Part shown: positions 1 to 6,833 of the stretch, piece after piece
Numbering within the stretch: the stretch's first letter is position 1
Layout: each line of letters starts with the position of its first letter
Source: a virus
Virus record (IMG/VR): IMGVR_UViG_3300027739_000080
Coordinates: 1 to 21,130 of that record
Length of the DNA: 21,130 bases
Direction: 5' to 3' (one strand)
Translations under genes and position numbers: made by a program
Notes under the pieces: model-generated
Seen by the model: only the letters and a program-made list of their open reading frames with translations
What the model was told of the DNA's origin: nothing
Databases searched by the model: none

Positions 1-1
1 T

Positions 2-442
2 ATCAAGGCCTATTGTGATGAGAGGGCGTTATCTGATTTCCCCTTCTCTGAGGCATTAAAGAAGGCTGACAGGAACATTGAGGATTGTGTTACATACATT
101 CTCAATGAGGTCAAGAAAAGCGGATGCGAAGGTTTTGCTGACCAAGAGATATTCAACATGGCAGTACACTACTATGAGGCCGAAAAGGTTGACATAGGTG
201 ACAAGTCTATTAGTGCCAATGTGGTGGTGAACCATCATATTGACAAGCCAAAGCCAACCACCATTGCCAAGACAGACAAGAAGGCTACTGCTCCCAAGAC
301 AGAGAAGAAGGCAGAACCCAAGCCAACCATAGCACCCATGAGCATTGTCAAGAGTGTTACAAGCAAGTATTTTGATGCAAAGAAGGTTGAGAAGCCAGAG
401 GGAGAGGATAAACCAAAGTTCATTGAACCAACACTCTTCTGA
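2..442 (+). CDS. PcfK-like protein, 5' end cut by the window edge
   Basis: The frame is open from base 2 to the stop at 440-442, so the ATG at 158 is internal and the gene begins left of the window. The visible part has 146 residues. An alpha-helical N-terminal portion ends in the motif NMAVHYYEAEKVDIG (residues 52-66 of the fragment). This resembles the AVHYYDED signature of the PcfK-like family, named after a protein of the enterococcal conjugative plasmid pCF10 and common on Bacteroidetes mobile elements. After it comes a low-complexity Lys/Pro/Ala/Thr-rich linker and a short C-terminal tail. The PcfJ-like gene starts two bases downstream, which is the usual pairing and strengthens the call. 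The molecular function of the family is not established; a role in DNA transfer or processing is only suggested by context. Family assignment was made by eye. Confidence 0.8.
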   Translation: MKAYCDERALSDFPFSEALKKADRNIEDCVTYILNEVKKSGCEGFADQEIFNMAVHYYEAEKVDIGDKSISANVVVNHHIDKPKPTTIAKTDKKATAPKTEKKAEPKPTIAPMSIVKSVTSKYFDAKKVEKPEGEDKPKFIEPTLF

Positions 443-444
443 CC

Positions 445-1740
445 ATGAAGCCAAAGACAGAGATACAGAAGGAGGTTGACAGATATAGTCACCACCTTCA
501 CAAGTTCACGGCAGAACAGAAGAGGTATGCCTACGACAATGTGTTTACTGCCCATGTCTATAAGACAAAGGACAAGGCCACATGTCTGACATGCGGTCAT
601 ACATGGGAGGATGCTACCGATAAGGCAAGTCTTCTCCATTCTATTGGCGGTTATACCTGTCCCAAGTGTGCCAGGCACTTGACCGCCCTCCCCACCATGC
701 AACGTACCCTGCATGACAAGGGGTACATTCATCAGTTCATCACATTCAAGAACTACCAAGTGGTTCGGACATGCTTTATAAAGCGTTCGTGCAAGGCAGG
801 GCAGAAGGTAGAGTACAATTTCAATGAGATCATTCAGCATTGGATAAGAGAGGATGGTAAGCACGTTGTCCGTTCTGTCCTGTATCAAGCAATGGGATAT
901 AACGCAGACGCATGGTGTCTGGGTACAGACATAGATATAAGAGGTGATGCAGATAAGTATTATCAACATGCCAAGAACGTATTCCCCAACAAGAGCATAT
1001 TGAAGGTCATCCGCAGAAATGGCTACAAAGGTGGTTTCCATGACCTCCACCCTGCTTATTTCTTCCATGTGATACTGACCTACCCGATGGCTGAAACACT
1101 CTTAAAAGCCAAGCAATACACCTTATTGAGTTATTGGAGTGTCAATCGCATTAAGGAACTTGAGAAGTATTGGCCTCAGATTAAGATTTGCATCCGCAAT
1201 AACTACATCATTAAGGATGTTGGAACATGGTTTGACCAACTTGAACTGCTTGAATACTTTGGCAAGGACATCTTCTCCCCTGCGTTTATCTGCTCCCCCA
1301 CCCTCAAGAACGACCATCAGAGGCTCATTGACAAGAAAGAGAAGATCATGGAGGGCAAGAGGATTGCCGAACTCAAGGGCATGATAGCGAAGGCCAATAT
1401 ACACTACCGCAAGAGCAAGGAGAAGTATTTCAATCTCCGGTTCTCCAATGGCAACGTGGATGTTGTTGTTCTCAACAATGTGATGGAGTTCTATTTGGAG
1501 GGCAAGGCACACCATCATTGTGTGTTCACCAATGAGTATTACAAGAACGAGGATAGCCTTATCCTGTCAGCACAGAGACAGGGCGAGAGGCTTGAGACTA
1601 TTGAACTCTCCCTGCGTGAGATGAGAATACTCCAAGCAAGAGGTCTTCAGAACAAGGAAACCAAGCACCACAAGGAGATCATTAAACTTGTTGAACAGAA
1701 CATTGGAACAATCCGTAAATTAGCACAGAGAGTAGCATGA
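445..1740 (+). CDS. PcfJ-like protein
   Basis: This 431-residue protein matches the PcfJ-like family by pattern. Near the N-terminus it has a zinc-ribbon arrangement, C47-x2-C50 and C72-x2-C75. A middle region rich in aromatic and basic residues follows. The family hallmark lies near residues 353-395: a HHHCVFTNEYY stretch, then SLILSA, then R-x-ETIELSL, and soon after Q-ARGLQN. PcfJ is encoded beside PcfK on pCF10-type conjugative plasmids, and the pair is common in Bacteroidetes conjugative transposons and some phages; its biochemical role is unknown. The ATG lies two bases after the PcfK stop, and its own stop overlaps the next start as ATGA. Zinc binding and a nucleic-acid role are inferences from the Cys pairs and basic composition. 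Confidence 0.85.
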   Translation: MKPKTEIQKEVDRYSHHLHKFTAEQKRYAYDNVFTAHVYKTKDKATCLTCGHTWEDATDKASLLHSIGGYTCPKCARHLTALPTMQRTLHDKGYIHQFITFKNYQVVRTCFIKRSCKAGQKVEYNFNEIIQHWIREDGKHVVRSVLYQAMGYNADAWCLGTDIDIRGDADKYYQHAKNVFPNKSILKVIRRNGYKGGFHDLHPAYFFHVILTYPMAETLLKAKQYTLLSYWSVNRIKELEKYWPQIKICIRNNYIIKDVGTWFDQLELLEYFGKDIFSPAFICSPTLKNDHQRLIDKKEKIMEGKRIAELKGMIAKANIHYRKSKEKYFNLRFSNGNVDVVVLNNVMEFYLEGKAHHHCVFTNEYYKNEDSLILSAQRQGERLETIELSLREMRILQARGLQNKETKHHKEIIKLVEQNIGTIRKLAQRVA

Positions 1741-1946
1741 GTTGGGAACAGAACATACTAACCGCCCAAGTATCTGTAAACAGATGTGGCTGGGCATTGA
1801 ACGTGCGTTCATTTAATAACAATGAAAGTGATTTCAAGAACATAGATGAACGTAACGGGTATATAAAGCAAGAGGCAAGAGAGGCTATTAAAGTCCTTTC
1901 ACAAGCACTTGTAGAACTTGAAAATCAATTAAATTTCGTACCATGA
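1737..1946 (+). CDS. Small uncharacterised protein
   Basis: A 69-residue protein that I do not recognise. Its start overlaps the PcfJ stop by four bases (ATGA) and its own stop overlaps the next start the same way, so it is very probably translated by coupling in the same operon. The second half (about residues 40-65) is predicted helical with a heptad-like spacing of I, V, L and L. There is no signal peptide, membrane segment or Cys cluster. Function is unknown. Confidence 0.7.
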   Translation: MSWEQNILTAQVSVNRCGWALNVRSFNNNESDFKNIDERNGYIKQEAREAIKVLSQALVELENQLNFVP

Positions 1947-2164
1947 AAACGCCAATAGAAATACTCTTAGACAACTTGGATTACACGCCAACAAACGCAG
2001 AGCCAAATAAGGAAGGACTGCCCTATGTCACCCACGAAGGTAAACTACAACTTGGCGATATTACTATCAGTGTATTGGTATTGAGTACAGGCCAAAGGAT
2101 AATACCCAAAGAAGAAATAGAACGACTATTTGGGAAGGACATACAACTAAATAAGACACCATGA
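1943..2164 (+). CDS. Small uncharacterised protein
   Basis: A 73-residue protein, not recognised. Both ends overlap the neighbouring genes by four bases, which supports it as a real gene in the PcfK-PcfJ operon. The middle (about residues 30-55) reads as a small beta-sheet segment, with alternating hydrophobics in QLGDITISVLVLSTGQRII. A short amphipathic helix containing KEEIERLFGKD follows. No catalytic motif is apparent. Confidence 0.7.
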   Translation: MKTPIEILLDNLDYTPTNAEPNKEGLPYVTHEGKLQLGDITISVLVLSTGQRIIPKEEIERLFGKDIQLNKTP

Positions 2165-2415
2165 ACAGGGACAAGAAATATCTGGTGTACTTCACACTAC
2201 AGAAAGACGAAAAGGACAGGTACAGGGTTCTGATATCTGGAAGAGAAACGGATGTGTACATGACCAAGCATGATATTATGAAGGTCTTGACCGCATCTCA
2301 GTTTAAGGAGTTCGTAAAAGAAATGGGTATCTTTGAGATTGAACACAGGGTTCTTGAACCATATCTCAAGCATGAGCCACAGACAAATCACAAAGACCGG
2401 TGGAAGCCGGTATGA
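2161..2415 (+). CDS. Small uncharacterised protein
   Basis: An 84-residue protein, not recognised. It starts with a four-base overlap on the previous gene and is the last gene before the terminator at 2442-2487. The N-terminal half looks like paired beta-strands (YLVYFTL, YRVLISG). The C-terminal half is helical and contains HDIMKVLTASQFKEFVKEMG. Composition is charged and soluble, with no Cys pairs or membrane segment. Confidence 0.7.
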   Translation: MNRDKKYLVYFTLQKDEKDRYRVLISGRETDVYMTKHDIMKVLTASQFKEFVKEMGIFEIEHRVLEPYLKHEPQTNHKDRWKPV

Positions 2416-2441
2416 CATAACTCAAACCTTCGGGGATGAGA

Positions 2442-2487
2442 GAAGGAGGACAGGTTTTTGTGTGTTCCCTGTTCTCCTTCATTTTTA
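2442..2487 (+). terminator. Intrinsic terminator inside the + strand gene block
   Basis: A 13-bp stem is formed by 2442-2454 (gaaggaggacagg) and 2468-2480 (cctgttctccttc), with one G-U pair and a 13-nt loop. A run of five T follows at 2482-2486. It sits 27 bases after the stop at 2415 and about 36 bases before the start at 2523. It probably ends, or partly attenuates, transcription of the PcfK-PcfJ block. I could not find a Bacteroides-type promoter between the hairpin and 2523, so the downstream genes may depend on read-through. Confidence 0.8.
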
Positions 2488-2522
2488 AGCAATCAAATAA
2501 CCATCAAATAAAAACTAAAGAC

Positions 2523-2801
2523 ATGAGAGAGTTAACAAAAGTACAAGACAAGATTGAAGAGATGGCTAAAAAAGAACTTGCCAATGAAATCCTCAAACTT
2601 GATTCAGAGTTCAGAGATTTGATACGGAAGTACAACCACATTACCTGTGATGTAACTATTAAGGTACAGGACAAGGATGGAAAATGTTCAATGCCATACC
2701 TCGTTCAACTCATCAGAAATGAGGCTTTGGTTGAAAGCATCAAGGACAAATACTTGCCGGGGTATGTAGATGTAATGGTCACTAAACTACTTCAAAAATG
2801 A
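2523..2801 (+). CDS. Small uncharacterised, mainly helical protein
   Basis: A 92-residue protein, not recognised. The frame is open further up to an ATG at 2436, but that extension would translate the terminator hairpin at 2442-2487. The ATG at 2523 sits after an A-rich leader, as is usual in Bacteroidota, and is preferred. Residues 1-45 look like a long amphipathic helix (KVQDKIEEMAKKELANEI). A strand pair (DVTIKVQD) and a helical C-terminus follow. The stop overlaps the next start by four bases. Confidence 0.7.
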   Translation: MRELTKVQDKIEEMAKKELANEILKLDSEFRDLIRKYNHITCDVTIKVQDKDGKCSMPYLVQLIRNEALVESIKDKYLPGYVDVMVTKLLQK

Positions 2802-3040
2802 AATGCCCATACACCGACAAAGTAAACGCCTGTGTCTATCTTGATGAGATGACAGAGGATGACCGGAGATATGAATGTCCGGACTGCCCCCACTACGAGC
2901 CAAGATCGTACTACGACAGGCCAGAGGAAGAGAGTTTCATAATCTCAGTCCTATCAGTAGCCTTTATTACAATAATCCTGATGGGTTTTGCGTATATTGG
3001 CATCAGAATAGTTAAGATCGCAATCCAATGGTTTCAATGA
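2798..3040 (+). CDS. Small zinc-ribbon-like protein with one membrane segment
   Basis: An 80-residue protein, not assigned to a family. It has two Cys groups, C3/C12 and C28-x2-C31 (YECPDCPHY), with a possible extra His ligand, which suggests a small metal-binding knuckle. One clear membrane segment lies at about residues 48-72 (ISVLSVAFITIILMGFAYIG and following), with a short basic tail. An N-terminal metal knuckle anchored by one C-terminal helix suggests a membrane-bound accessory protein. It overlaps the gene on each side by four bases. Confidence 0.7.
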   Translation: MKCPYTDKVNACVYLDEMTEDDRRYECPDCPHYEPRSYYDRPEEESFIISVLSVAFITIILMGFAYIGIRIVKIAIQWFQ

Positions 3041-3312
3041 GAAGGCACAGAAAGGCCAAGTTCCCGAAAGAATTTCATGCTCCACAAAAGATGAAGATTA
3101 TCCGTGTAGATTACCACACCCAGATAGAAGTGCCGGAGAACATGCCAGACGATGTAGCCATTGAACGATTTAACTTGAGGAGGAGAGCAGGTCAACGAAT
3201 AGGTAATGTGCCGTCAGAGGTCTTAAAAGAGGCAAAAGAAGAAGGGATAGAGCCTGTGATAGACGTTATCCCTTCCGAGGACAGTCCCCTCATCGAAGAA
3301 GAGGACGATTAG
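3037..3312 (+). CDS. Small uncharacterised protein, basic then acidic
   Basis: A 91-residue protein, not recognised. An in-frame ATG also exists at 3028, giving three more residues. The ATG at 3037 gives the same four-base ATGA overlap seen for the neighbouring genes and is preferred. The N-terminus is strongly basic (MRRHRKAKFPKEF), a central part contains FNLRRRAGQRIGNVP, and the C-terminus is acidic and ends in EEEDD. The bipolar charge would suit a nucleic-acid or protein-binding adaptor, but no fold can be named. It is the last + strand gene before the terminator starting at 3322. Confidence 0.68.
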   Translation: MRRHRKAKFPKEFHAPQKMKIIRVDYHTQIEVPENMPDDVAIERFNLRRRAGQRIGNVPSEVLKEAKEEGIEPVIDVIPSEDSPLIEEEDD

Positions 3313-3321
3313 CATAGCGAG

Positions 3322-3360
3322 AGGCGGTTATTTTTTACCGCCTTTTCCTTTTCCTTTTTT
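3322..3360 (+). terminator. Intrinsic terminator of the + strand gene block
   Basis: Bases 3322-3328 (aggcggt) pair with 3337-3343 (accgcct) around an 8-nt T-rich loop. T-rich runs follow (ttttccttttcctttttt, 3343-3360). The T-tract is present only in the + direction. Read on the - strand, the hairpin is followed by ctcgctatgc, so it is not a good intrinsic terminator for the converging operon. The hairpin also lies inside the 3' end of the - strand microprotein at 3328-3387. Confidence 0.8.
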
Positions 3361-3387
3361 CTTACCACCACATTTTTCGCAAGTCAT
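3328..3387 (-). CDS. 19-residue CxxC, Lys/Gly-rich microprotein
   Basis: Reading the - strand just after the virion-type gene gives ATG at 3387-3385 and a TAA stop at 3330-3328. The product is MTCEKCGGKKKGKGKGGKK. It holds one CEKC pair and then only Lys and Gly. The ATG lies seven bases after the upstream stop (3395), close enough for reinitiation. A zinc knuckle would need a second pair, so metal binding would require a dimer or partner. The basic tail would suit nucleic-acid or membrane contact. Part of the repeat composition may simply reflect the overlapping T-rich terminator on the other strand, so it could be fortuitous. Its regular codon use and clean start and stop argue for keeping it as a candidate. 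Confidence 0.45.
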   Translation of the reverse strand: MTCEKCGGKKKGKGKGGKK

Positions 3388-3394
3388 AGCATTG

Positions 3395-4480
3395 TTATTT
3401 GGTTAATTCATCTGTGCTTCCCAATGAATTGATCTGAAAGTGAAGATCAAAAGACAGGACAGGTGCGGAAGCATTACCGCCTGTATTATATGGACAAGTG
3501 CCGGTAAATTGAAGACTGGCATTTGATGTGTCTCTGTAAATCCGGAATTGGATGATGTCAGAAAGCGTACTGCCAACGGGAGCAAGAATAGGTAAAGAGT
3601 AAGAAATCTGATGAATGGTCGTGCCAGGAGTGTAAGGGAAGGCCAGACTATTGCATTTCAAGAATGTCCAAGCCGTTACTTTTGCTGCTGCGTTAATCTG
3701 CCACCGATATTGAAATAGAAAGTTTGGAATATAGTTCTTTGCTTGCATCCAATGAATGTGAGGATAAACAGATACGGACAAATCCTTATCATGGTTAAGC
3801 TGCACGTTCTTATAAATCATGTCAGCCAAGGCAGGGTTAGCATTATAAGCCGCATTGAAATCAAAATCAACCGTACTTTCTGTTATGTTAAGAGTAATGC
3901 CAGCACCGCTTCTCTGGATAGACAGAGCATCCCCTAATTCATCTCGCCAAGGCCGTGCATCTCCCTCCATTACCTGATGTCCGGTAGCATCAAACTCCGT
4001 TGTGTCTGGTGCATCTCCCATGATCTGATGATCGGTAATACCATAACCATCAATAGTCGTTGGCTTACCTGTAATGTTATCCCAGGCGATTGTATCTTCA
4101 TCGCTGAATTTGGTAATGTATTCCATGCTTAAGCCAACAGCAACTAAAGAGTTATAGCCATTTGCCATAGCAACACCAACCTTTAAGTATGATGTCTCAG
4201 AACCAGATAATGCCCTTGCAGTTCCTCTTATCCCACCATCTCCCGAAATTAAAGATCGGATGACATCTCCTTGTTTACATCTGCCATTGATGAAAACAAA
4301 GACCAAGCCAGAGGTTACTACTTCACAGAGAAGGCCATTTGATATGCCTCCCTCAGTAATAACACCGAGCATCTTCTGTTCGTTATTGCCAAGCAAGGCA
4401 AAGGAGTTTTTTTGGACAGGATTAACCTTCACAAGCCGACCAAGAACCGAACTATTTCCGGTAGCGTTAATGACCTTCAT
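3395..4480 (-). CDS. Virion-type structural protein, probable decoration or tail fibre
   Basis: A 361-residue beta-rich protein. Residues 1-122 look like a compact beta-barrel resembling phage decoration proteins of the DUF2190 kind, with repeated Gly-turns and the segment CKQGDVIRS. Residues 133-140 are WDNITGKP, a short motif frequent in phage fibre and appendage proteins at domain junctions. The C-terminal part contains VYPHIHW (PHIHW at 240-244) followed by FLFQYRW. This corresponds to a sandwich domain with an HPHVHW motif that I know from many uncultured-phage structural proteins. The start overlaps the preceding HNH-like gene by 14 bases. It is the only recognisably structural gene on this strand and lies beyond the terminator at 5001-5036. 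Whether it is a fibre, spike or capsid decoration cannot be decided from sequence alone. Confidence 0.65.
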   Translation of the reverse strand: MKVINATGNSSVLGRLVKVNPVQKNSFALLGNNEQKMLGVITEGGISNGLLCEVVTSGLVFVFINGRCKQGDVIRSLISGDGGIRGTARALSGSETSYLKVGVAMANGYNSLVAVGLSMEYITKFSDEDTIAWDNITGKPTTIDGYGITDHQIMGDAPDTTEFDATGHQVMEGDARPWRDELGDALSIQRSGAGITLNITESTVDFDFNAAYNANPALADMIYKNVQLNHDKDLSVSVYPHIHWMQAKNYIPNFLFQYRWQINAAAKVTAWTFLKCNSLAFPYTPGTTIHQISYSLPILAPVGSTLSDIIQFRIYRDTSNASLQFTGTCPYNTGGNASAPVLSFDLHFQINSLGSTDELTK

Positions 4481-4988
4481 CGAATGTTGGATTTTCTTTG
4501 GTTAAAAGTTTTTTACACTCATCAAGGTACATGGTATTTAGTTTGGTGATGATCACATGTACCTCTTCCGGAGAGTATTTAATACCGATTAAAAGACCCT
4601 TGTGTGAAGGGAAGTATTTCTTATACTCTGCCTTGAGTTCTTCCTTCAGAGCCTCTAATTTGGCCCAATCAGCCTTGTTTATGCCCCCAGATGCCGCCTC
4701 AACCTCTTTAGAATACAATATTCGCGCTTCTTCCGTACCATCATCGTAAAGGGCATGCTCTCCGGGCGTAAGGAGAACGATATTCTTAAGGTAGTTGCGA
4801 AAATACGGGAATTTGTTCTGCCCTTTGGCTAAAACGTGGGCAAACATATTAAAGAAGAGGGGTGTAGCCTCATAACTGCGAAGCCAGAAGCCAGTAATGA
4901 AGGATTTCTTTGGTCTGGTGATCCAGACAATCCGAAAGGTTGCTCTTAAACTGAGATCAATCGGAATGATAGTATTTTCTTTTTCCAT
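4467..4988 (-). CDS. HNH-nuclease-like protein without zinc cysteines
   Basis: A 173-residue protein. Residues 49-85 carry an HNH-like spacing: FAHVLAKG (H51), then KNIVLL (N69), then PGEHALYDDGT (H78). This matches the beta-beta-alpha metal core of HNH proteins in which an AH/HH pair, an Asn and a final His form the site. The CxxC zinc pairs that often brace the fold are absent. A charged helix follows (about residues 108-126), rich in Glu and Lys. It starts just after the terminator at 5001-5036 and overlaps the virion-type gene. It could be an active phage nuclease, a degenerate HNH used only for DNA binding, or a false resemblance; I favour the first two. Confidence 0.55.
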   Translation of the reverse strand: MEKENTIIPIDLSLRATFRIVWITRPKKSFITGFWLRSYEATPLFFNMFAHVLAKGQNKFPYFRNYLKNIVLLTPGEHALYDDGTEEARILYSKEVEAASGGINKADWAKLEALKEELKAEYKKYFPSHKGLLIGIKYSPEEVHVIITKLNTMYLDECKKLLTKENPTFDEGH

Positions 4989-5000
4989 AATTCAAAGATA

Positions 5001-5036
5001 TAAAAAAGGAGGCCACACCATCTCAGTGAAGCCTCC
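5001..5036 (-). terminator. Intrinsic terminator after the recT-like gene
   Basis: On the - strand GGAGGC (5036-5031) pairs with GCCTCC (5013-5008), and an inner CAC/GTG pairing extends the stem beyond a two-base internal loop. A run of six T (5007-5002) follows directly. It lies 44 bases after the recT-like stop (5080) and just before the HNH-like gene (start 4988), so it separates the replication/recombination operon from the genes beyond. The tract 5037-5079 between the stop and the hairpin shows nothing else. Confidence 0.78.
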
Positions 5037-5079
5037 CTTAACTAAAAACAGTAAGTAAGAGTTATCGGGTCAAAGTTAG

Positions 5080-6555
5080 TTAATTTCTGTTTAACAACTC
5101 GCATACCTCCGCTATTGTTGCGAACTGGCAGAAGGCTTCCTTATTTGCATAATGGGCAAACTGCGGAAGATCTCTTTGTAATTCAATAAACCTCTCGTTA
5201 TTCAGAGATGGAGTTAATCCGGAGAGAACATGGTACAACTCTTTCTTCGTTGCAAAGTCTCTTTCGTTGCCCTTATTGAAGGCCGGCACAAACAATTTGT
5301 ACTTGTTCAACTCTGTGCTGCTTGGCTGAATGAGTTCATCCTTAACATTAGTATCTGCCTCCGGGGTCGGATTAATATACATTTTCTCTTCTGGTGTCAA
5401 TGCAGCTTCTTCAAACGGCTTGAGATATTCCCTCAGAGTACCTTCCTGATGTGCAAAGATGATCTCACGGAGTTTCTTGTTGGTATTCTTCCCAGGAATG
5501 AGCATAAGAGCCTCTGACAACTCACTGTCTTCTTTGATTATCTTAAGGAGATCCTCTGTCTCCATGTCTGTCATTTGGGCAATAGTAAGTTTCCGAAACG
5601 CCTGGTCAGGTGTTATAGGATTTTTATGAATATCTTCCTTTGTCCCAAATTCGTGTCCCCTTTCCATTTCATCCACAAGAGGTCCAACTTCATGTGGTCC
5701 TTCATAAACAGGCATCTCTTCAATAGGTGTTGGTGGTATAAAAACCGGAGGAGGAGTTACCGAAACATTGGTTGCATCAACAGGCGCAAAGTCCGGAGCC
5801 TTGATCTTGTCAACTGCTCTTTCCGTGATCTTTCTGCTTCTTCCCTCTGCAAAACTCCTGTCCGGGATCTGCAAGGACACACCATTACCCTGGTCAATCA
5901 CAACCGTCTGGTCAACCGGCATGTCAGTCGCTTCTTCCGTAGTGTAGATGCCGGCCATGACATCAGGGAACAAGTCACGCGCAATAAATCCCAATGCCCG
6001 GTAGTTAATCATTCGTGCCGGATATTTGTACCAAGACGATGACTTGTACTTCCACCCATCCTGTCCATTGACCTGTTGCTGAGTAATCCACAAACCGGCT
6101 CTCTTGGCATTTGCAACAGAGAATGATCGTGTCAAGGTCTGTCCATTGTCAGATCTCGCTGCCGTAATCATAACAATGAAATTCTCTTGTTCGATAGAAC
6201 CCTCTTCTTTCTCAACCCAGGATCCGGATTTAAGTTTTCCGGAATTGAAGATCATGCTCTTTGCCAGGTCCCCTTTGATAGAAAGCAAACCATTGACAGG
6301 AATGATATGCTGCAATGCTGTCAGAGGCGGCAACTGCAACTGATATCCCTGTATCAGAACCGCAACAACTGATGCGGTCTTGCCCTTATCAAAGTCCGGC
6401 TTTCCATCCGGTAGTTTCTCATAGAAGTGGTTCGGGACCAACTTACTCTTCAGTAAGATGTTCGCAAAGTTCTCCATCTTCTCAACTGTCTCGTAGGCAT
6501 CCTCCACGAATTTCGGAAGCCTCGTTTCTGCTTTCACTAATACATTGTCGCTCAT
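5080..6555 (-). CDS. RecT-family single-strand annealing protein
   Basis: A 491-residue protein whose N-terminal half resembles RecT. Residues 59-110 contain the helical core and GYQLQLPPLTALQHIIPVNG, the usual region that opens the family (a stretch like G-x-LGLPPLxAL-x-I-x-x-I-x-G). Residues 174-211 carry SWYKYPARMINYRALG and DLFPDVMAGIYTTEEATD, typical of its C-terminal core. RecT proteins anneal complementary single strands, usually with a 5'-3' exonuclease; the YqaJ-type nuclease at 9468-10571 would be the partner. The family is normally about 270-330 residues. Here about 265 extra residues follow, Pro-rich at first (PPPVFIPPTPIEEMPVYEGP), then helical and acidic. This tail may bind a partner such as an SSB. 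It is the last gene before the terminator at 5001-5036. Confidence 0.82.
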   Translation of the reverse strand: MSDNVLVKAETRLPKFVEDAYETVEKMENFANILLKSKLVPNHFYEKLPDGKPDFDKGKTASVVAVLIQGYQLQLPPLTALQHIIPVNGLLSIKGDLAKSMIFNSGKLKSGSWVEKEEGSIEQENFIVMITAARSDNGQTLTRSFSVANAKRAGLWITQQQVNGQDGWKYKSSSWYKYPARMINYRALGFIARDLFPDVMAGIYTTEEATDMPVDQTVVIDQGNGVSLQIPDRSFAEGRSRKITERAVDKIKAPDFAPVDATNVSVTPPPVFIPPTPIEEMPVYEGPHEVGPLVDEMERGHEFGTKEDIHKNPITPDQAFRKLTIAQMTDMETEDLLKIIKEDSELSEALMLIPGKNTNKKLREIIFAHQEGTLREYLKPFEEAALTPEEKMYINPTPEADTNVKDELIQPSSTELNKYKLFVPAFNKGNERDFATKKELYHVLSGLTPSLNNERFIELQRDLPQFAHYANKEAFCQFATIAEVCELLNRN

Positions 6556-6572
6556 AATCTATTTTTAAAGTG

Positions 6573-6833
6573 TTATTTATTGTTTTCTTCATTTTCTATC
6601 TGCCAAAGGTGGTGACAGTAAGGATGTAGGTTCACAAACTCCGGCTTTGGTGGGAATATCTGTGCCATAGTCACGTTATCTGGTAGAAATAAGTACCTGG
6701 CTTTCTTAATCTCGTTGTATGACGGAGATGCTGATGGTGTACTGATAGACAAATGCCACAAGCCATTGTCAATGCTGACTATGATATAGCACCTGCCCAT
6801 TCTAAATGTTCCGGTCTTAAATTCCTTTTCCAT
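6573..6833 (-). CDS. DUF7694-like phage protein
   Basis: An 86-residue protein with the pattern WHLSIST, then PSYNEIKKARYLFLPDN, then FPPKPEFVNLHPYCHHLW at residues 60-77. The closing PP-x-x-EYVN-x-HP-x-x-HLW block is what I associate with a small domain (DUF7694 as I recall) found in many phages and prophages; its function is unknown. The fold looks like a short alpha/beta domain. It overlaps the winged-helix-like gene by 17 bases and lies 17 bases upstream of the recT-like start, so it belongs to the recombination operon. Confidence 0.65.
   Translation of the reverse strand: MEKEFKTGTFRMGRCYIIVSIDNGLWHLSISTPSASPSYNEIKKARYLFLPDNVTMAQIFPPKPEFVNLHPYCHHLWQIENEENNK

Noticed and set aside
235-1068. 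Long - strand open frame (277 codons) opposite PcfK and PcfJ
   Set aside because: The + strand frames carry the PcfK and PcfJ family motifs, Cys pairs and gene spacing. The antisense product has no recognisable domain and spans the boundary of two real genes.
2436-2522. Upstream start (2436) for the gene ending at 2801
   Set aside because: The extra 29 residues would be encoded by the terminator hairpin and its tail. The ATG at 2523 after the A-rich leader is more natural.
4993-5000. TATCTTTG on the - strand, a -7-like box before the HNH-like gene
   Set aside because: No -33 element lies 19-21 bases upstream, the box is inside the terminator tail, and it is too close to the ATG at 4988 for a normal leader.
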